Origin: Shewanella sp. Isolate11
Lineage (GTDB): Bacteria > Pseudomonadota > Gammaproteobacteria > Enterobacterales > Shewanellaceae
DNA length: 64,000 nucleotides
Assembly (NCBI RefSeq): GCF_022398315.1
Contig: NZ_JAKEVF010000006.1
Span: 125,544 to 189,543 of the forward strand
Direction: 5' to 3'
Part shown: in pieces, positions 9,274-23,329 of the stretch
Layout of the letters: each line of letters begins with the position of its first letter
Position numbering within the stretch: the first letter of the stretch is position 1
Made by a program: the position numbers and the translations under genes
Notes under the pieces: model-generated
Database searches by the model: none
Told to the model about the DNA's origin: nothing
What the model saw: only the letters and a program-made list of their open reading frames with translations

Positions 9274-9939
9274 TTGAGATCACATAATCTTATCTATCCA
9301 CTCGGTGAAAATGCCTTAGTTTTATCGCCAGCCCCAAAAAAAGCGATCGACTTTACCTTGCAAACCAAACTCTGCTGGATAGCAGAACAATGCCGACAGT
9401 CGACAGATGTCATCAATGCAGTAGCAGGAATGAATAACCTGACCGTCTATTATAGCCATGCCGAAAAACTGAAAGCGGCAGAATCTCACTTATTAACCCT
9501 CTATGAACAGGCACAGCAGCAAGAGTTCCAACAACGTCATATTGATATCCCTGTGATTTATGGCTGTCAATATGGACCAGATTTAGATAATGTCGCCAAA
9601 CTCCACCAGCTCAGCACAGATGAAGTAATTAAGCGCCATAGTCAGGCCGAATATCGAGTGTTTTTCATTGGTTTTAAACCCGGTTTTGCCTATCTAGATG
9701 GTCTGCCATCGAGTCTGCATACCCCCAGGCTCGAACGCCCTAGGCTTGCAGTTCCAGCAGGCTCTGTTGGTATCGGCGGTGAACAAACAGGTTTTTATCC
9801 CAGTCAAAGCCCCGGAGGTTGGCAGCTAATAGGCCGCACCGAACTTAAATTATTTAACCCGTATAATGCTGAACCTTGTCTATTACACCCTGGCGATATC
9901 GTTCGTTTTATCGCCAAAAAAAGGGGCTACAAATGCTAA
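9274..9939 (+). CDS. pxpB: 5-oxoprolinase subunit PxpB (KipI-like)
   Basis: 221 residues with a TTG start; no better start exists upstream and the N-terminus (YPLGENALVLSP) already aligns with PxpB. AGAG at 9264-9267 is a weak ribosome site. Conserved segments: AGMNNLTVYY, IPVIYGCQYGPDL, HSQAEYRVFFIGFKPGF, YLDGLP, LAVPAGSVGIGGEQTGFYP and SPGGWQLIGRT. With PxpC and PxpA it forms the ATP-dependent 5-oxoprolinase that opens pyroglutamate to glutamate (established for E. coli). It overlaps pxpC by 7 bases. Confidence 0.93.
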   Translation: MRSHNLIYPLGENALVLSPAPKKAIDFTLQTKLCWIAEQCRQSTDVINAVAGMNNLTVYYSHAEKLKAAESHLLTLYEQAQQQEFQQRHIDIPVIYGCQYGPDLDNVAKLHQLSTDEVIKRHSQAEYRVFFIGFKPGFAYLDGLPSSLHTPRLERPRLAVPAGSVGIGGEQTGFYPSQSPGGWQLIGRTELKLFNPYNAEPCLLHPGDIVRFIAKKRGYKC

Positions 9940-10862
9940 CGATCTTGCAAGCCAGCGCCCATATCAGCATTCAAGACTTAGGTCGTCAGCGCGTTGCCCA
10001 TTTAGGGGTTGCTTCTGGTGGTGCGGTAGACAAACAAGCGTTAACACTCGCTAATCGACTCCTTAGAAATCCAGATAACTGCGCCGTACTTGAGTTTACT
10101 GCTGGTGAAATTCAGATCCAATTTGAAGAAGATACCTGGATAGCCCTATGCGGGGCCGCATTTGAAGCAAAAATAGAATCTCGGCCACTGTGGAATGGCT
10201 GGCGAGCTAAAATAAATAAAGGTGAGCGACTCGCTATTCGTGGCCCTAAAACTGGCATGTATGGTTATTTAGCCATTTTAGGTGGTATTAATTGCGACTG
10301 TGTTCTCGGTGGAAAAGGAACCGACTTAACCGCTCAATTTGGTGGATTTGAAGGCAGATACCTGCAAGTTGACGACAAACTAGAGTTAGATCCTGCAGAA
10401 ACCATGCTCTACAAGCCCATTGGCGCCGTACCGCGCGCCAATGATGGCATACTCAGAGCGCTCGCAGGCCCTGAACTCAACCAATTTGATAACCCAAGTA
10501 AAAAGCGTTTTTGGGACAACCAATGGAGATTATCAAATCAAAGCAATCGAATCGGAGCTCGACTCGAGGGTGAAGCATTAGCGACAGAATCACAACTCAG
10601 TTTACGCTCACATGGTGTAATGCCAGGAGCTGTACAAGTCCCCCCAAATGGTCAGCCAATCATCTTACTTGCCGATGCCCAGACAACAGGTGGCTACCCC
10701 ATTATCGCCTGCATCATAGAGGCCGATCTGTGGAAAGTCGCACAATGCCGACCAGGACAGACTGTGACATTTCAGCATATCAGTCCAAATCAGGCCGAGA
10801 GCGCCAACTTTGAATGGCAGCAATATTTTTACCGATTATCGAGGGCTATCGATGCCAGTTAA
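9933..10862 (+). CDS. pxpC: 5-oxoprolinase subunit PxpC (KipA/biotin-dependent carboxyltransferase-like)
   Basis: 309 residues from the ATG at 9933, which overlaps the pxpB stop and has AAGGGG a few bases upstream; the frame is also open farther upstream. It starts MLTILQASAHISIQDLGRQR, the typical PxpC beginning, and carries LGVASGGAVDKQALTLANRLL, GYLAILGGI, and the late SHGVMPGAVQVPPNGQPI and LADAQTTGGYP motifs. It is the second half of the carboxyltransferase-like PxpBC unit. It overlaps pxpA by 11 bases, consistent with translational coupling. Confidence 0.93.
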   Translation: MLTILQASAHISIQDLGRQRVAHLGVASGGAVDKQALTLANRLLRNPDNCAVLEFTAGEIQIQFEEDTWIALCGAAFEAKIESRPLWNGWRAKINKGERLAIRGPKTGMYGYLAILGGINCDCVLGGKGTDLTAQFGGFEGRYLQVDDKLELDPAETMLYKPIGAVPRANDGILRALAGPELNQFDNPSKKRFWDNQWRLSNQSNRIGARLEGEALATESQLSLRSHGVMPGAVQVPPNGQPIILLADAQTTGGYPIIACIIEADLWKVAQCRPGQTVTFQHISPNQAESANFEWQQYFYRLSRAIDAS

Positions 10863-11592
10863 TCAAGACAACAAAGTGAATTATCCTATCGATTTAAATG
10901 CCGATTTGGGCGAAGGCTCCCTTAATGACGAAGCCTTATTGCAGATAATCACCAGTGCCAATATTGCCTGTGGCGGCCATGCCGGTGATAACCACAGTAT
11001 GTTAACCACAGTAAAACTGGCTAAACAGAATCAGGTAACGGTGGGCGCTCATCCCAGCTTTCCTGATAGACGCAACTTTGGTCGTCAGGCCATGGATATT
11101 TCAACAGCGAAGTTGCAAGCTTCTCTACAGCAACAAATTACCGCCTTAAAGCAAATATGCGACGATTTAAACGTACCATTGCAATACGTTAAACCTCACG
11201 GTGCCTTATATAACTTAGCCGCGACTAATGCCGATTTAGGTCAAATTCTTATCGACACCATTAAAACCATCGACCCCAACCTCAATTTGATGATCTTAGC
11301 TGGCAGCAGTTTGGTCTTTCAGGCTCGCCAGCAAAACATTTGTGTTATCGAGGAAGCCTTTGCCGATCGCGCCTATCTTGCCGATGCTAGTTTGGCTCCG
11401 CGAAATTTACCCGGCGCCGTTATCGGTAATGAACAACAGGCTCTTGATCAAGTTAGTAAATTAGTCGCTAAGCAGGCAATTGAAACTATCGATGGTAAAA
11501 CCATAATCATCAATGCCGATAGCCTTTGTCTACATGGTGATAATGAACACGCATTGGCATTTGCCCAATTAATTGCCAAACAGTTTCAGTAG
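10852..11592 (+). CDS. pxpA: 5-oxoprolinase subunit PxpA (LamB/YcsF family)
   Basis: 246 residues starting at the ATG at 10852, supported by GAGGG (10841-10845) six bases upstream. The LamB/YcsF signature is complete: IDLNADLGEGS, NIACGGHAGD, VGAHPSFPDRRNFGR, VKPHGALYNLA, EAFADRAY and SLCLHGDN. PxpA supplies the catalytic TIM-barrel-like part of 5-oxoprolinase (family knowledge). It is last gene of pxpBCA, a compact cluster with overlapping genes. Confidence 0.95.
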   Translation: MPVNQDNKVNYPIDLNADLGEGSLNDEALLQIITSANIACGGHAGDNHSMLTTVKLAKQNQVTVGAHPSFPDRRNFGRQAMDISTAKLQASLQQQITALKQICDDLNVPLQYVKPHGALYNLAATNADLGQILIDTIKTIDPNLNLMILAGSSLVFQARQQNICVIEEAFADRAYLADASLAPRNLPGAVIGNEQQALDQVSKLVAKQAIETIDGKTIIINADSLCLHGDNEHALAFAQLIAKQFQ

Positions 11593-11599
11593 AAAACAA

Positions 11600-11627
11600 A
11601 AAAGCCCTAGATTTCTCTAGGGCTTTT
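11600..11627. terminator. Bidirectional terminator between pxpA and gyrB
   Basis: AAAAGCCCTAGA (11600-11611), loop TTTC, TCTAGGGCTTTT (11616-11627): a perfect 12-base stem with A/T tails on both sides, serving the convergent pxpA (+) and gyrB (-). Confidence 0.9.
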
Positions 11628-11653
11628 CTAAATGCTAATTTTATATGTTTAGG

Positions 11654-15170
<3,517 letters not shown>

Positions 15171-15252
15171 TAAATACTCAGTTTTGTCAGCCTAATGCTA
15201 GCCTAACATACACTTGGGTGATGTTAGGCTATGGCTAATAAGAAGCGGCTTA

Positions 15253-16353
15253 TTAAAGGCGCATTGGCATAACAACATACATAGAATCTTCTTCGATATG
15301 GTTTTCAATCAAGGCACTGGAGTTGCCATCGATTAAGGTAATACGCACATCGTCTGAAGGTAAGTTGTTTAGCACGTCCAATAAATAGCTCACGTTGAAG
15401 CCTATTTCCAAAGGACTATTTTCATATTCGATATCTAAGATCTCTTCTGCCTCTTCCTGTTCAGGGTTATTGGCAGTGATCTTGATAAGGTTGGTTTCTA
15501 ACTGAACTCGCACACCACGGAACTTCTCATTAGAGAGAATAGAGGCTCGTAACAGGGCCTGTTTTAGCTGGTTACGGCTGGCAATAACGATTTTATCGCC
15601 ACCTTTTGGTAATACGCGGCGATAATCAGGGAAACGACCATCGACTAACTTACTGGTAAATACCGCACTCTGGGTGGTGGCTCTAATTGCATTATCACCA
15701 ATCTCAATAGTGACATCGAGATCTTCACCTTCAAACAGACGCTGCAGCTCGAGAACGCCTTTACGTGGCACGATAACTTGCTTTTCAGGTAGTGATTCTT
15801 CAATCATACGATGGCTAAGGGCTAAACGGTGGCCATCGGTGGCAATAGCACGCAGTACATTCCCTTCGGTTTCAAATAATAAACCATTGAGATAGTAGCG
15901 AACATCTTGGTTTGCCATAGAGAATTGCGTCGCATCGATAAGTGACTTAAGCGTTCCCTGCTTGATAGTAAATTTAATATCAGCCTGGAATGCTTCGACG
16001 TTAGGGTATTCTTCCGCAGGTAATGTCGCCAAAGTAAAACGACTACGACCAGAGCGTAACAACAGGCGATTGTCCTGCTGTTCTATCTTTAACTCAACTT
16101 GATCGGGAAGGGATTTAACGATATCGAGAAACTTCTTCGCAGGAACTGTGGTACGCCCCTCTTGGACCTCTCCCTCAAGCGCCGCTTGACCAACGAGTTC
16201 TACCTCTAAATCGGTCCCGGTCAACTTAAGTGAGTGACCACTTACTTCAACTAAAAGGTTTGCCAGAATAGGCAAGTTATGTCGTCTCTCCACCGCTCCA
16301 CTGACTAGCTGTAACGGCTTTAATAGGGCATCCCTATCAATTGAAAATTTCAT
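15253..16353 (-). CDS. dnaN: DNA polymerase III beta sliding clamp
   Basis: 366 residues from the ATG at 16353, the same length as E. coli; an upstream TTG in frame (16362) is unlikely. It starts MKFSIDRDALLKPLQLVSG, has LPILANLLVE, FVDGRFPDYRRVLP-type sequence in domain 3 and ends YVVMPMRL as typical beta clamps do. Three repeated domains form a dimeric ring holding the polymerase on DNA (established). It lies between dnaA (19 bases) and recF. Confidence 0.98.
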   Translation of the reverse strand: MKFSIDRDALLKPLQLVSGAVERRHNLPILANLLVEVSGHSLKLTGTDLEVELVGQAALEGEVQEGRTTVPAKKFLDIVKSLPDQVELKIEQQDNRLLLRSGRSRFTLATLPAEEYPNVEAFQADIKFTIKQGTLKSLIDATQFSMANQDVRYYLNGLLFETEGNVLRAIATDGHRLALSHRMIEESLPEKQVIVPRKGVLELQRLFEGEDLDVTIEIGDNAIRATTQSAVFTSKLVDGRFPDYRRVLPKGGDKIVIASRNQLKQALLRASILSNEKFRGVRVQLETNLIKITANNPEQEEAEEILDIEYENSPLEIGFNVSYLLDVLNNLPSDDVRITLIDGNSSALIENHIEEDSMYVVMPMRL

Positions 16354-16372
16354 CAGTTTCAATTTCCCAGAT

Positions 16373-17755
16373 TTATGAAGATAACGTACGGATCAAGTTA
16401 GCATAATCTTCTTTAATGTCATGACTTTCTTCACGCAGCTGCGCAATTTTACGACAGGCGTGTAGCACTGTCGTATGGTCACGACCACCAAAGGCATCGC
16501 CGATCTCCGGCAAACTTTGGTTTGTGAGTTCTTTTGATAACGCCATCGCCATCTGTCTTGGTCGCGCAACACTGCGTGAACGACGTTTTGACAACATATC
16601 AGCCATCTTGATCTTGTAATATTCAGCAACGGTTTTCTGAATATTGTCTATAGTGACTAATTTTTCTTGTAGAGCCAAGAGATCTCTTAGGGCTTCGCGC
16701 ACAAAATCGATAGTGATTGGACGACCGGTGAAATTAGCATTGGCAATCACACGGTTTAATGCCCCTTCAAGCTCTCGTACGTTAGAACGTAAACGCTTGG
16801 CTATAAAGAAAGCTACTTCATCTGGCAAATTAATACCACTCTCTTGCGCCTTACGCATCAAGATGGCCACACGGGTTTCTAATTCTGGCGGCTCAATTGC
16901 AACGGTTAATCCCCAGCCGAAACGCGATTTAAGACGATCTTCAACACCATCGATCTCTTTAGGGTAGCGATCAGAGGTCAAGATGATTTGATGATTACCT
17001 TCTAGCAAAGCATTAAAGGTATGGAAAAACTCTTCTTGAGATCTGTCTTTATTGGCAAAGAACTGAATGTCATCGATAAATAAAGCATCAACACTACGGT
17101 AGTAACGCTTAAACTCTTCAATCGCATTATTCTGTAGTGCCTTGACCATGTCCTGCACAAAACGCTCAGAGTGCATATAAACAACTTTAGCGTCAGGCTT
17201 GTTCTTAATGATGCCATTACCAACCGCATGCAATAGGTGAGTCTTACCCAAACCAGTGCCACCATATAGGAATAGTGGGTTATAAGCACCGCCCGGATTT
17301 TCAGAAACTTGTAGCGCAGCTGCTTTACCTAACTGGTTAGATTTACCTTCTACGAAATTATCAAATTGGTAAGTCGGATTGATATTACTTCTGTGATTGG
17401 TATTCACTGAAGGTTCATGGGTATTAAATGAAGGCTTAGCTGGAGAATGAGTTGCTGTAGGCGTAGCAGTGGTCTTTACCGCAGCTGTCGCCTTAACAGG
17501 CTGGCTTGCGGGACGACTACCAATGTCGAAACGTAACTTAGGTGCGTCACTTCCGAGCTGCTCAGTAAAGAACTGATTAATGGTATTAAGGTATTTGTCC
17601 CTGACCCAATCGAGAACGAATCGATTCGGTGCATATAATACGAGAGTATCCCCATCCATTTCGGCTTGCAACGGTCTGATCCACATACTAAATTGCTGAG
17701 CAGAAAGCTCGTCTTGTAGTCGTCCGATACATTGCTGCCAAAGTGAAACCGCCAC
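16373..17755 (-). CDS. dnaA: Chromosomal replication initiator DnaA
   Basis: 460 residues with a GTG start preceded by GGGGATA. Domain I is at the N-terminus ([15 protein letters not shown]), domain II is a Thr/Ala/Pro-rich linker (residues about 85-125), domain III has Walker [17 protein letters not shown] and Walker [11 protein letters not shown], and domain IV ends with the DnaA-box reader [15 protein letters not shown]. It initiates replication at oriC (established). Its upstream region has DnaA-box-like sequences, one overlapping its own ribosome site, suggesting autoregulation (inference). Confidence 0.98.
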   Translation of the reverse strand: MAVSLWQQCIGRLQDELSAQQFSMWIRPLQAEMDGDTLVLYAPNRFVLDWVRDKYLNTINQFFTEQLGSDAPKLRFDIGSRPASQPVKATAAVKTTATPTATHSPAKPSFNTHEPSVNTNHRSNINPTYQFDNFVEGKSNQLGKAAALQVSENPGGAYNPLFLYGGTGLGKTHLLHAVGNGIIKNKPDAKVVYMHSERFVQDMVKALQNNAIEEFKRYYRSVDALFIDDIQFFANKDRSQEEFFHTFNALLEGNHQIILTSDRYPKEIDGVEDRLKSRFGWGLTVAIEPPELETRVAILMRKAQESGINLPDEVAFFIAKRLRSNVRELEGALNRVIANANFTGRPITIDFVREALRDLLALQEKLVTIDNIQKTVAEYYKIKMADMLSKRRSRSVARPRQMAMALSKELTNQSLPEIGDAFGGRDHTTVLHACRKIAQLREESHDIKEDYANLIRTLSS

Positions 17756-18060
17756 GTATTTATCCCCAAAAGATCATATAGAAAGAGATGTATTCTATAG
17801 TGAGACAGCAAGGATCGCTATCCTTAAAATAGATTTATCCCCAGTAATATCATCATTATTTATTTACACAGATCCAAAACGATCCACCGCGATCAATTTA
17901 TTTTAATAAAGCGCAAAACTCAGCTTTATTAAGGGATCGAGATCGATCTATAATTAGCGACCTTCGATCAATGCAATGAGTCCTAGATCCACAAGATGTA
18001 GTGTCCATTCACAGAGTTATCCACACTAGATAGTGTATTAGGGTCACTTTATAAGAAGAT
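17756..18060. promoter_or_regulatory. dnaA upstream region with DnaA boxes and dense GATC sites
   Basis: Between dnaA (-) and rpmH (+). A perfect DnaA box TTATCCACA is at 18017-18025; two near-boxes TTATCCCCA are at 17760-17768 (over the dnaA ribosome site) and 17835-17843. I count 10 GATC sites from 17771 to 17990, far more than the roughly one expected. This fits DnaA autoregulation and Dam-linked control; in Pseudomonas the origin itself lies at this locus. Confidence 0.75.
18017..18025. promoter_or_regulatory. Consensus DnaA box
   Basis: TTATCCACA, exact match to the R-type DnaA box, about 260 bases upstream of the dnaA start codon and 180 bases before rpmH. Confidence 0.8.
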
Positions 18061-18097
18061 ATAGTGGCAGAATTTGTTCACTTGTTGGTTTTGCTTA

Positions 18098-18126
18098 TTG
18101 ACGAGCATAACTAAAGTGATTACAAT
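18098..18126 (+). promoter_or_regulatory. rpmH-rnpA sigma-70 promoter
   Basis: TTGACG (18098-18103), a 17-base spacer, and TACAAT (18121-18126): a near-consensus housekeeping promoter about 75 bases before the rpmH ATG. Confidence 0.8.
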
Positions 18127-18200
18127 TCGGCCTCTTTTTTGCCCTTACCTCTTTTACAAGAGAGTAAGGTTTATTCACCTAACAAAGACGGATTGCCATA

Positions 18201-18338
18201 ATGAGTAAACGTACTTTTCAACCTAGCAACCTGAAGCGCAAGCGTTCTCACGGCTTCCGCGCTCGTATGGCTACTGTAGGTGGCCGTAAGGTCATCGCAC
18301 GTCGTCGTGCAAAAGGTCGCGCTCGTCTTTCTGCTTAA
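18201..18338 (+). CDS. rpmH: 50S ribosomal protein L34
   Basis: 45 residues, starting [19 protein letters not shown] and ending KGRARLSA, the near-invariant L34 sequence; very rich in Arg and Lys. It is a large-subunit ribosomal protein (established). It is first gene of rpmH-rnpA-yidD-yidC-mnmE. The gap to rnpA is 9 bases. Confidence 0.97.
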
Positions 18339-18347
18339 TAAGTAGAA

Positions 18348-18710
18348 ATGCAAGTGACCAGCTATACCTTTACGCGGGAGTTACGTTTGTTAACTCCCGC
18401 GCAATTCAAATCTGTATTCTCAAATCCCATCAAAGCTTCTTCGGCTGAAATTACCTTACTTGCTGTTCCTAACTCTGAGCAACATCCACGTATTGGATTA
18501 ACCGTTGCTAAACGTTACGTAAAGAAAGCTAATCAACGCAACAGAATAAAACGTATCATCCGCGATAATTTTCGTTTGCATCAGCACGAATTACCGCCGG
18601 TGGATATTGTGGTTCTGGTAAGAAATGGTGTCTTGAATATGGATAATCCGGCACTACATAAATTGGTAGAGAAGTTATGGCGCAAACTCAGTCGCCGTTA
18701 CAATGGCTAG
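18348..18710 (+). CDS. rnpA: Ribonuclease P protein component
   Basis: 120 residues. It contains the RNase P protein signature [18 protein letters not shown] and the typical [11 protein letters not shown] strand. It binds the catalytic RNA of RNase P and helps recognise pre-tRNA leaders (established). Its 3' end overlaps the yidD start by 34 bases, an arrangement conserved in many proteobacteria. Confidence 0.96.
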   Translation: MQVTSYTFTRELRLLTPAQFKSVFSNPIKASSAEITLLAVPNSEQHPRIGLTVAKRYVKKANQRNRIKRIIRDNFRLHQHELPPVDIVVLVRNGVLNMDNPALHKLVEKLWRKLSRRYNG

Positions 18711-18931
18711 CCAGCAAATTAATTCGTGGCTATCAAATCTTTATCAGCCCTATACTAGGGCCTAAATGCCGTTTTCATCCCACATGTTCCAATTACGCAT
18801 TAGAAGCAATTCGATTGCATGGATTTGTGAAAGGGAGTTGGTTTGCAGGGAAACGCGTATTAAAATGTCACCCTTTACATCCGGGCGGTGAAGATCCCGT
18901 CCCCACTAAAAATAACAGGTGTAATAAATAG
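18677..18931 (+). CDS. yidD: Membrane protein insertion efficiency factor YidD
   Basis: 84 residues. It carries the family core [23 protein letters not shown] in pieces, with [27 protein letters not shown] and the three conserved Cys. YidD is a small membrane-associated protein that assists YidC-dependent insertion (family knowledge). It starts within rnpA and is followed by yidC after 3 bases. Confidence 0.95.
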   Translation: MAQTQSPLQWLASKLIRGYQIFISPILGPKCRFHPTCSNYALEAIRLHGFVKGSWFAGKRVLKCHPLHPGGEDPVPTKNNRCNK

Positions 18932-18934
18932 GCT

Positions 18935-20566
18935 ATGGAATCTCAACGCAATATATTGCTTATCGGTCTGCTTTTTGTCAGCTTTTTGCTGTGGCAGCAA
19001 TGGCAAACAGACAAAAATCCGCAGCAGGCTGCGACAACATCTTCAGTTTCAGCGTCTCCGAGCGTTACAGATTCACACAGTACTGACGTCCCCGATTCAG
19101 ATGCTGCACTACCTGAGGCAGTTGCAGTTTCTAAAGAACTGATCAAGGTAACGACCGACCAGTTAATTTTAAAAATTAATCCTGTTGGTGGTGATATCGT
19201 ATACTCGGCATTAGTCGATCATAAACTTGAAGAAGACAAAGAAGACCCATTTGTACTACTTCAACAAACTAACGATATCTTCTACACAGCTCAAAGTGGC
19301 TTGATCGGTCGTAATGGTATCGACAGCAGTACTAAAGGTCGTGCACATTATTCGGCTCAATCACAGCAATATACGCTGGCTGATGGTCAAGACACTCTTG
19401 AAATACCACTTACTTACCTTGCAGATAATGGAGTTACGTACACTAAAGTATTTACCCTGCATCGTGGTCAGTTCGATATCAATGTAGACTACCGAATCAA
19501 TAATACTTCATCTGAACAGCTTCAAGTTCAGATGTATGGCCAGATTAAGCACAGCATCAAGAAAAGCGAAAGCAGCATGATGATGCCGACATATCGCGGT
19601 GCCGCTTTCTCAACGCAAGATACACGTTATGAGAAGTACAGCTTCGAAGATATGGCCGACAAAAACCTAGATAAGAAGACCCTAGGTGGTTGGGCAGCTA
19701 TGCTACAACACTACTTCGTATCGGCTTGGATTCCACCTGCAAATGACCAAAACACCATTTTCACTAGCATTAGTGCTGGTGGACTGGCCAATATTGGTTT
19801 CCGCGGTGCAGTATATGACATAGCACCTGGCTCGCAACAAACAATCGGTGCCCAATTCTACGTTGGTCCTAAAGATCAAAAAGCCTTATCAGCAATCTCT
19901 GAGTCTTTAAACTTAGTAGTGGATTACGGTTTCCTTTGGTGGCTAGCTATCCCTATTCATTGGCTACTGATGTTCTATCAATCATTTGTGGGTAACTGGG
20001 GTGTAGCGATTATCCTCATCACCTTGACGGTTCGTGGTCTGCTTTACCCGCTGACTAAAGCGCAATACACCTCTATGGCGAAGATGCGTAACTTGCAACC
20101 TAAGCTAGCAGATATGAAAGAGCGCTTCGGTGATGACCGCCAGAAGATGGGACAAGCCATGATGGAGCTGTATAAGAAAGAGAAAGTTAACCCTATGGGT
20201 GGCTGTCTTCCTATTCTGTTACAGATGCCAATCTTCATCGCACTATACTGGGTACTATTAGAAAGCTACGAATTGCGTCATGCACCATTTATGCTTTGGA
20301 TCAGTGACTTATCAGTACAGGATCCATACTATGTGCTGCCATTGCTAATGGGTGTATCTATGTTCCTAATGCAGAAGATGCAACCTATGGCGCCAACTAT
20401 GGACCCAATGCAGCAAAAGATGATGCAGTGGATGCCTGTGGTATTTACCGTATTCTTCCTATGGTTCCCAGCAGGTCTTGTACTGTACTGGCTAGTCGGT
20501 AACTTAGTTGCTATTACCCAACAGAAGATCATCTATGCCGGTTTGGAGAAAAAAGGGTTAAAATAA
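18935..20566 (+). CDS. yidC: Membrane protein insertase YidC
   Basis: 543 residues, typical gammaproteobacterial YidC. N-terminal anchor [15 protein letters not shown], a Ser/Thr/Ala-rich linker, a large periplasmic beta domain (about 60-330), then the conserved five-helix insertase core with [19 protein letters not shown] (containing the functional Arg), [19 protein letters not shown] and a final [16 protein letters not shown] helix. It inserts inner-membrane proteins, including ATP synthase subunit c, with or without SecYEG (established). It is followed by a terminator. Confidence 0.97.
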   Translation: MESQRNILLIGLLFVSFLLWQQWQTDKNPQQAATTSSVSASPSVTDSHSTDVPDSDAALPEAVAVSKELIKVTTDQLILKINPVGGDIVYSALVDHKLEEDKEDPFVLLQQTNDIFYTAQSGLIGRNGIDSSTKGRAHYSAQSQQYTLADGQDTLEIPLTYLADNGVTYTKVFTLHRGQFDINVDYRINNTSSEQLQVQMYGQIKHSIKKSESSMMMPTYRGAAFSTQDTRYEKYSFEDMADKNLDKKTLGGWAAMLQHYFVSAWIPPANDQNTIFTSISAGGLANIGFRGAVYDIAPGSQQTIGAQFYVGPKDQKALSAISESLNLVVDYGFLWWLAIPIHWLLMFYQSFVGNWGVAIILITLTVRGLLYPLTKAQYTSMAKMRNLQPKLADMKERFGDDRQKMGQAMMELYKKEKVNPMGGCLPILLQMPIFIALYWVLLESYELRHAPFMLWISDLSVQDPYYVLPLLMGVSMFLMQKMQPMAPTMDPMQQKMMQWMPVVFTVFFLWFPAGLVLYWLVGNLVAITQQKIIYAGLEKKGLK

Positions 20567-20585
20567 TCCTTAGCTCCAACTAGTT

Positions 20586-20621
20586 AAAAGCGGTCGGATA
20601 CTCTGTATTGACCGCTTTTTT
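20586..20621 (+). terminator. Intrinsic terminator after yidC
   Basis: AAAAGCGGTC (20586-20595) and GACCGCTTTT (20610-20619) with a 14-base loop and trailing Ts, just before mnmE. Confidence 0.8.
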
Positions 20622-20669
20622 GCTTTTAATGAACAACCAAACTTCGCTTTTAACTTAGGAAAAACAGTA

Positions 20670-22031
20670 ATGACTACAGATACTATAGTGGCACAAGCCA
20701 CCGCTCCTGGACGCGGCGGTGTAGGTATCATTCGAGTCTCAGGCGACAAAGCCAGCGACGTCGCTATGGCTGTTTTAGGTCATCTACCTAAAACCCGCTA
20801 TGCCGATTACTGTGATTTTAAAGACGACCAAGGCCAGGTGATCGATCAGGGCATCGCCCTATTCTTCAAAGGCCCAAACTCCTTTACTGGCGAAGATGTA
20901 CTGGAACTACAGGGTCACGGCGGCCAAATCGTTTTAGATATGCTAATTAATCGCGTAATGGATATCAGCGGCGTACGTATTGCTAAGCCGGGTGAATTCA
21001 GCGAGCAAGCGTTTATGAACGATAAGCTGGATCTTACCCAAGCCGAAGCGATTGCTGATCTTATCGATGCAACCAGTGAACAGGCAGCAAAAAGCGCCCT
21101 CAATTCATTACAAGGCGAATTTTCTACCCAGATCCATGAGCTGGTTGAGCAAGTCACTAATCTACGTCTATATGTTGAGGCGGCTATTGATTTCCCTGAT
21201 GAAGAGGTCGATTTTCTCTCCGATGGTAAAATTGCCGGTTCGCTTAACCACATCATAGATAAACTCGATTCAGTACAATCGAGTGCTAAACAAGGCGCGA
21301 TTATCCGTGAAGGGATGAAAGTTGTTATCGCAGGTCGGCCTAATGCAGGGAAATCGAGTCTGCTAAATGCCCTTGCCGGTAAAGAGTCCGCCATTGTGAC
21401 CGAAATTGCTGGAACGACACGAGATGTATTACGCGAACATATCCATCTCGATGGCATGCCACTGCATATCATAGATACCGCCGGTTTACGTGATACTACA
21501 GATACCGTCGAGCAAATAGGTATCGAGCGCGCTTGGGCCGAAATAGACACCGCAGATCAGGTGTTGTTTATGGTCGATGGCACCACAACAGATGCTGTCG
21601 ATCCCCATGATATTTGGCCAGACTTTATCGACAGGTTACCTAAAAACCTGGGGATTACCGTTATCCGTAATAAAGCGGATTTAACAGGAGAACCTCTGGC
21701 GACCAGTGAAGATCATGGTCATAAAGTATTTAAACTTTCAGCCAAAACTGGCTTAGGTGTTGCGGAACTGAAAGATCACCTCAAAACCTTAATGGGTTAT
21801 AAAAGTAATCTTGAAGGCGGCTTTATTGCCCGCAGACGTCATTTAGAAGCATTAGAACTGGCCAGCAGTCATCTACTACTCGGCAAAGAACAACTAGAAG
21901 TTTTTCAGGCGGGAGAACTATTGGCCGAAGAGTTACGCATGTGCCAACTGGCACTTTCTGAAATTACCGGTAAATTCACTTCAGACGATCTACTAGGTAA
22001 AATATTCAGCTCTTTCTGTATAGGAAAATAG
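20670..22031 (+). CDS. mnmE: tRNA modification GTPase MnmE
   Basis: 453 residues. N-terminal tetrahydrofolate-binding domain ([21 protein letters not shown]), helical domain, and an inserted G domain: G1 [16 protein letters not shown]2 region [10 protein letters not shown]3 DTAGLRDT, G4 NKAD. The C-terminal FCIGK carries the catalytic Cys of MnmE. With MnmG it makes the cmnm5 modification at uridine 34 of tRNAs (established); mnmG is also in this window at 25154. Confidence 0.97.
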   Translation: MTTDTIVAQATAPGRGGVGIIRVSGDKASDVAMAVLGHLPKTRYADYCDFKDDQGQVIDQGIALFFKGPNSFTGEDVLELQGHGGQIVLDMLINRVMDISGVRIAKPGEFSEQAFMNDKLDLTQAEAIADLIDATSEQAAKSALNSLQGEFSTQIHELVEQVTNLRLYVEAAIDFPDEEVDFLSDGKIAGSLNHIIDKLDSVQSSAKQGAIIREGMKVVIAGRPNAGKSSLLNALAGKESAIVTEIAGTTRDVLREHIHLDGMPLHIIDTAGLRDTTDTVEQIGIERAWAEIDTADQVLFMVDGTTTDAVDPHDIWPDFIDRLPKNLGITVIRNKADLTGEPLATSEDHGHKVFKLSAKTGLGVAELKDHLKTLMGYKSNLEGGFIARRRHLEALELASSHLLLGKEQLEVFQAGELLAEELRMCQLALSEITGKFTSDDLLGKIFSSFCIGK

Positions 22032-22410
22032 CGCTGCACAGTAAACGGGCATAATAATTAAAATTATGCCTGTCATTATCTCTGCGTTTTAGCCCGCAAG
22101 CTATAGGTTATTTCCCAAATAAGTATGATAGATATCCTCTAACAAAGCCGATCCACCAAGGATCCCAGCACCATTTTAGAGCATGATAATCAATAAAAAG
22201 ATCTATTTAATCAACAGAGATATCAACAAGTAATACAGTAAAGGATCTTGGCAGTTTTATTCTATTATACAGCCCTAACATACTGATTAATATTTGTTTT
22301 ATTTTTTAACCTTATCTAATTGCTTGATTCAACCAATAATTTTTAGATCTCAAGCTAAAAGTTATACTCAAAGTCATTTCAACTAAAAATGTGCGATCTA
22401 ACCGTAGATC
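22032..22410. other. Non-coding gap with a weak hairpin and several GATC sites
   Basis: 379 bases without a convincing gene. GGCATAAT (22048-22055) and ATTATGCC (22063-22070) form a hairpin shortly after mnmE that may end its transcript, though the T-run is poor. GATC occurs about seven times in 22150-22410, again above expectation, but no clear DnaA box was seen. Confidence 0.4.
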
Positions 22411-23148
22411 CTAGCGCTTAAAGCTGCTAGGCAAATATACACTTAAACGATCATCCAATTTATAACTAAAGAACTTACGTTTATTGGGACCACTCGCATT
22501 ACTGCTTATCTTATTTTCATGCTTATATTCATCCCAGCTTGCCACATTTCTTCCTCTGTTCAGGTGTGGAAATGCCGCTTCAGATGCGGATAATTGCGAT
22601 GAATCTATCTCTAAAAACGCCATTAACGCTGCAAAACTATCAGAGTGACTAGGATCTAAAGCAATAAACTGAGATGAGTTTGGATCAATATCGGTAAAGT
22701 AATCAAAAACCTGTTGTTTATGAAACTGATAACAATGGATTAAATGTGCATCATCCATTGGGTCATCAACGCTGAAAATCCCAAAACTATGATTAAAACT
22801 ACGTTTTAAAATGGGATGAAACCTGCCCTGTGTTTCATCTAAATGCACTAACATCCGACCAAGTAACATCTGCATCGATGGCAGCCAAACATCCAAGGCT
22901 CTATCGAGATAGATAAATTTCGCATTCGGATATAAGCGATGCAGCTGGCGATAATCACTAAAACATGGGGCATCAGATACAACATTGGCAAGCTCAAATG
23001 TCTGTTGAGTAAAGGCTTGATGAGCAACTTTAAATCCTAAATTCAACAAAGCAACACTCATGCTGGTGGTGCCGGTACGTGGCAAACCTATAATAAATAT
23101 CTTGCTGGTGGAATTAGGATAACTCGCATTGATAAGATTAATGCTCAT
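22411..23148 (-). CDS. Sulfotransferase-family protein
   Basis: 245 residues. The N-terminal FIIGLPRTGTTSMSVALLNLGF is the 5'-PSB loop used by sulfotransferases to bind PAPS, followed by the 3'-phosphate-type region KFIYLDRALDVWLPSMQMLL, where the expected Arg/Ser pair is partly changed. The C-terminal HLNRGRNVASWDEYK is compatible with the family. The acceptor substrate is unknown. An AGAGAA ribosome site precedes the ATG. The gene is divergent from the UbiG-like gene (181 bases) and separates mnmE from mioC, which are usually closer in related genomes (inference). Confidence 0.7.
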   Translation of the reverse strand: MSINLINASYPNSTSKIFIIGLPRTGTTSMSVALLNLGFKVAHQAFTQQTFELANVVSDAPCFSDYRQLHRLYPNAKFIYLDRALDVWLPSMQMLLGRMLVHLDETQGRFHPILKRSFNHSFGIFSVDDPMDDAHLIHCYQFHKQQVFDYFTDIDPNSSQFIALDPSHSDSFAALMAFLEIDSSQLSASEAAFPHLNRGRNVASWDEYKHENKISSNASGPNKRKFFSYKLDDRLSVYLPSSFKR

Positions 23149-23329
23149 GTTCTCTGTCGCTCATCGCATAGCTTTATGCTGAATTTTAATTTTATTCGGA
23201 AGTATATCTAATTAGAAACTAAGCGGATATGGCTCGATTTAAGCCAAAACTTGCTTAAAGGTAACAAGAGACCATCAAATTATCGATTGGTATATACTGG
23301 ATCCTATCATCCGATTGCAGTCTGTTTTT

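Noticed and set aside
20915..21550. Long minus-strand reading frame inside mnmE
   Set aside because: A 211-codon shadow of a conserved gene with Ser/Arg-rich low-complexity translation; not a real gene.
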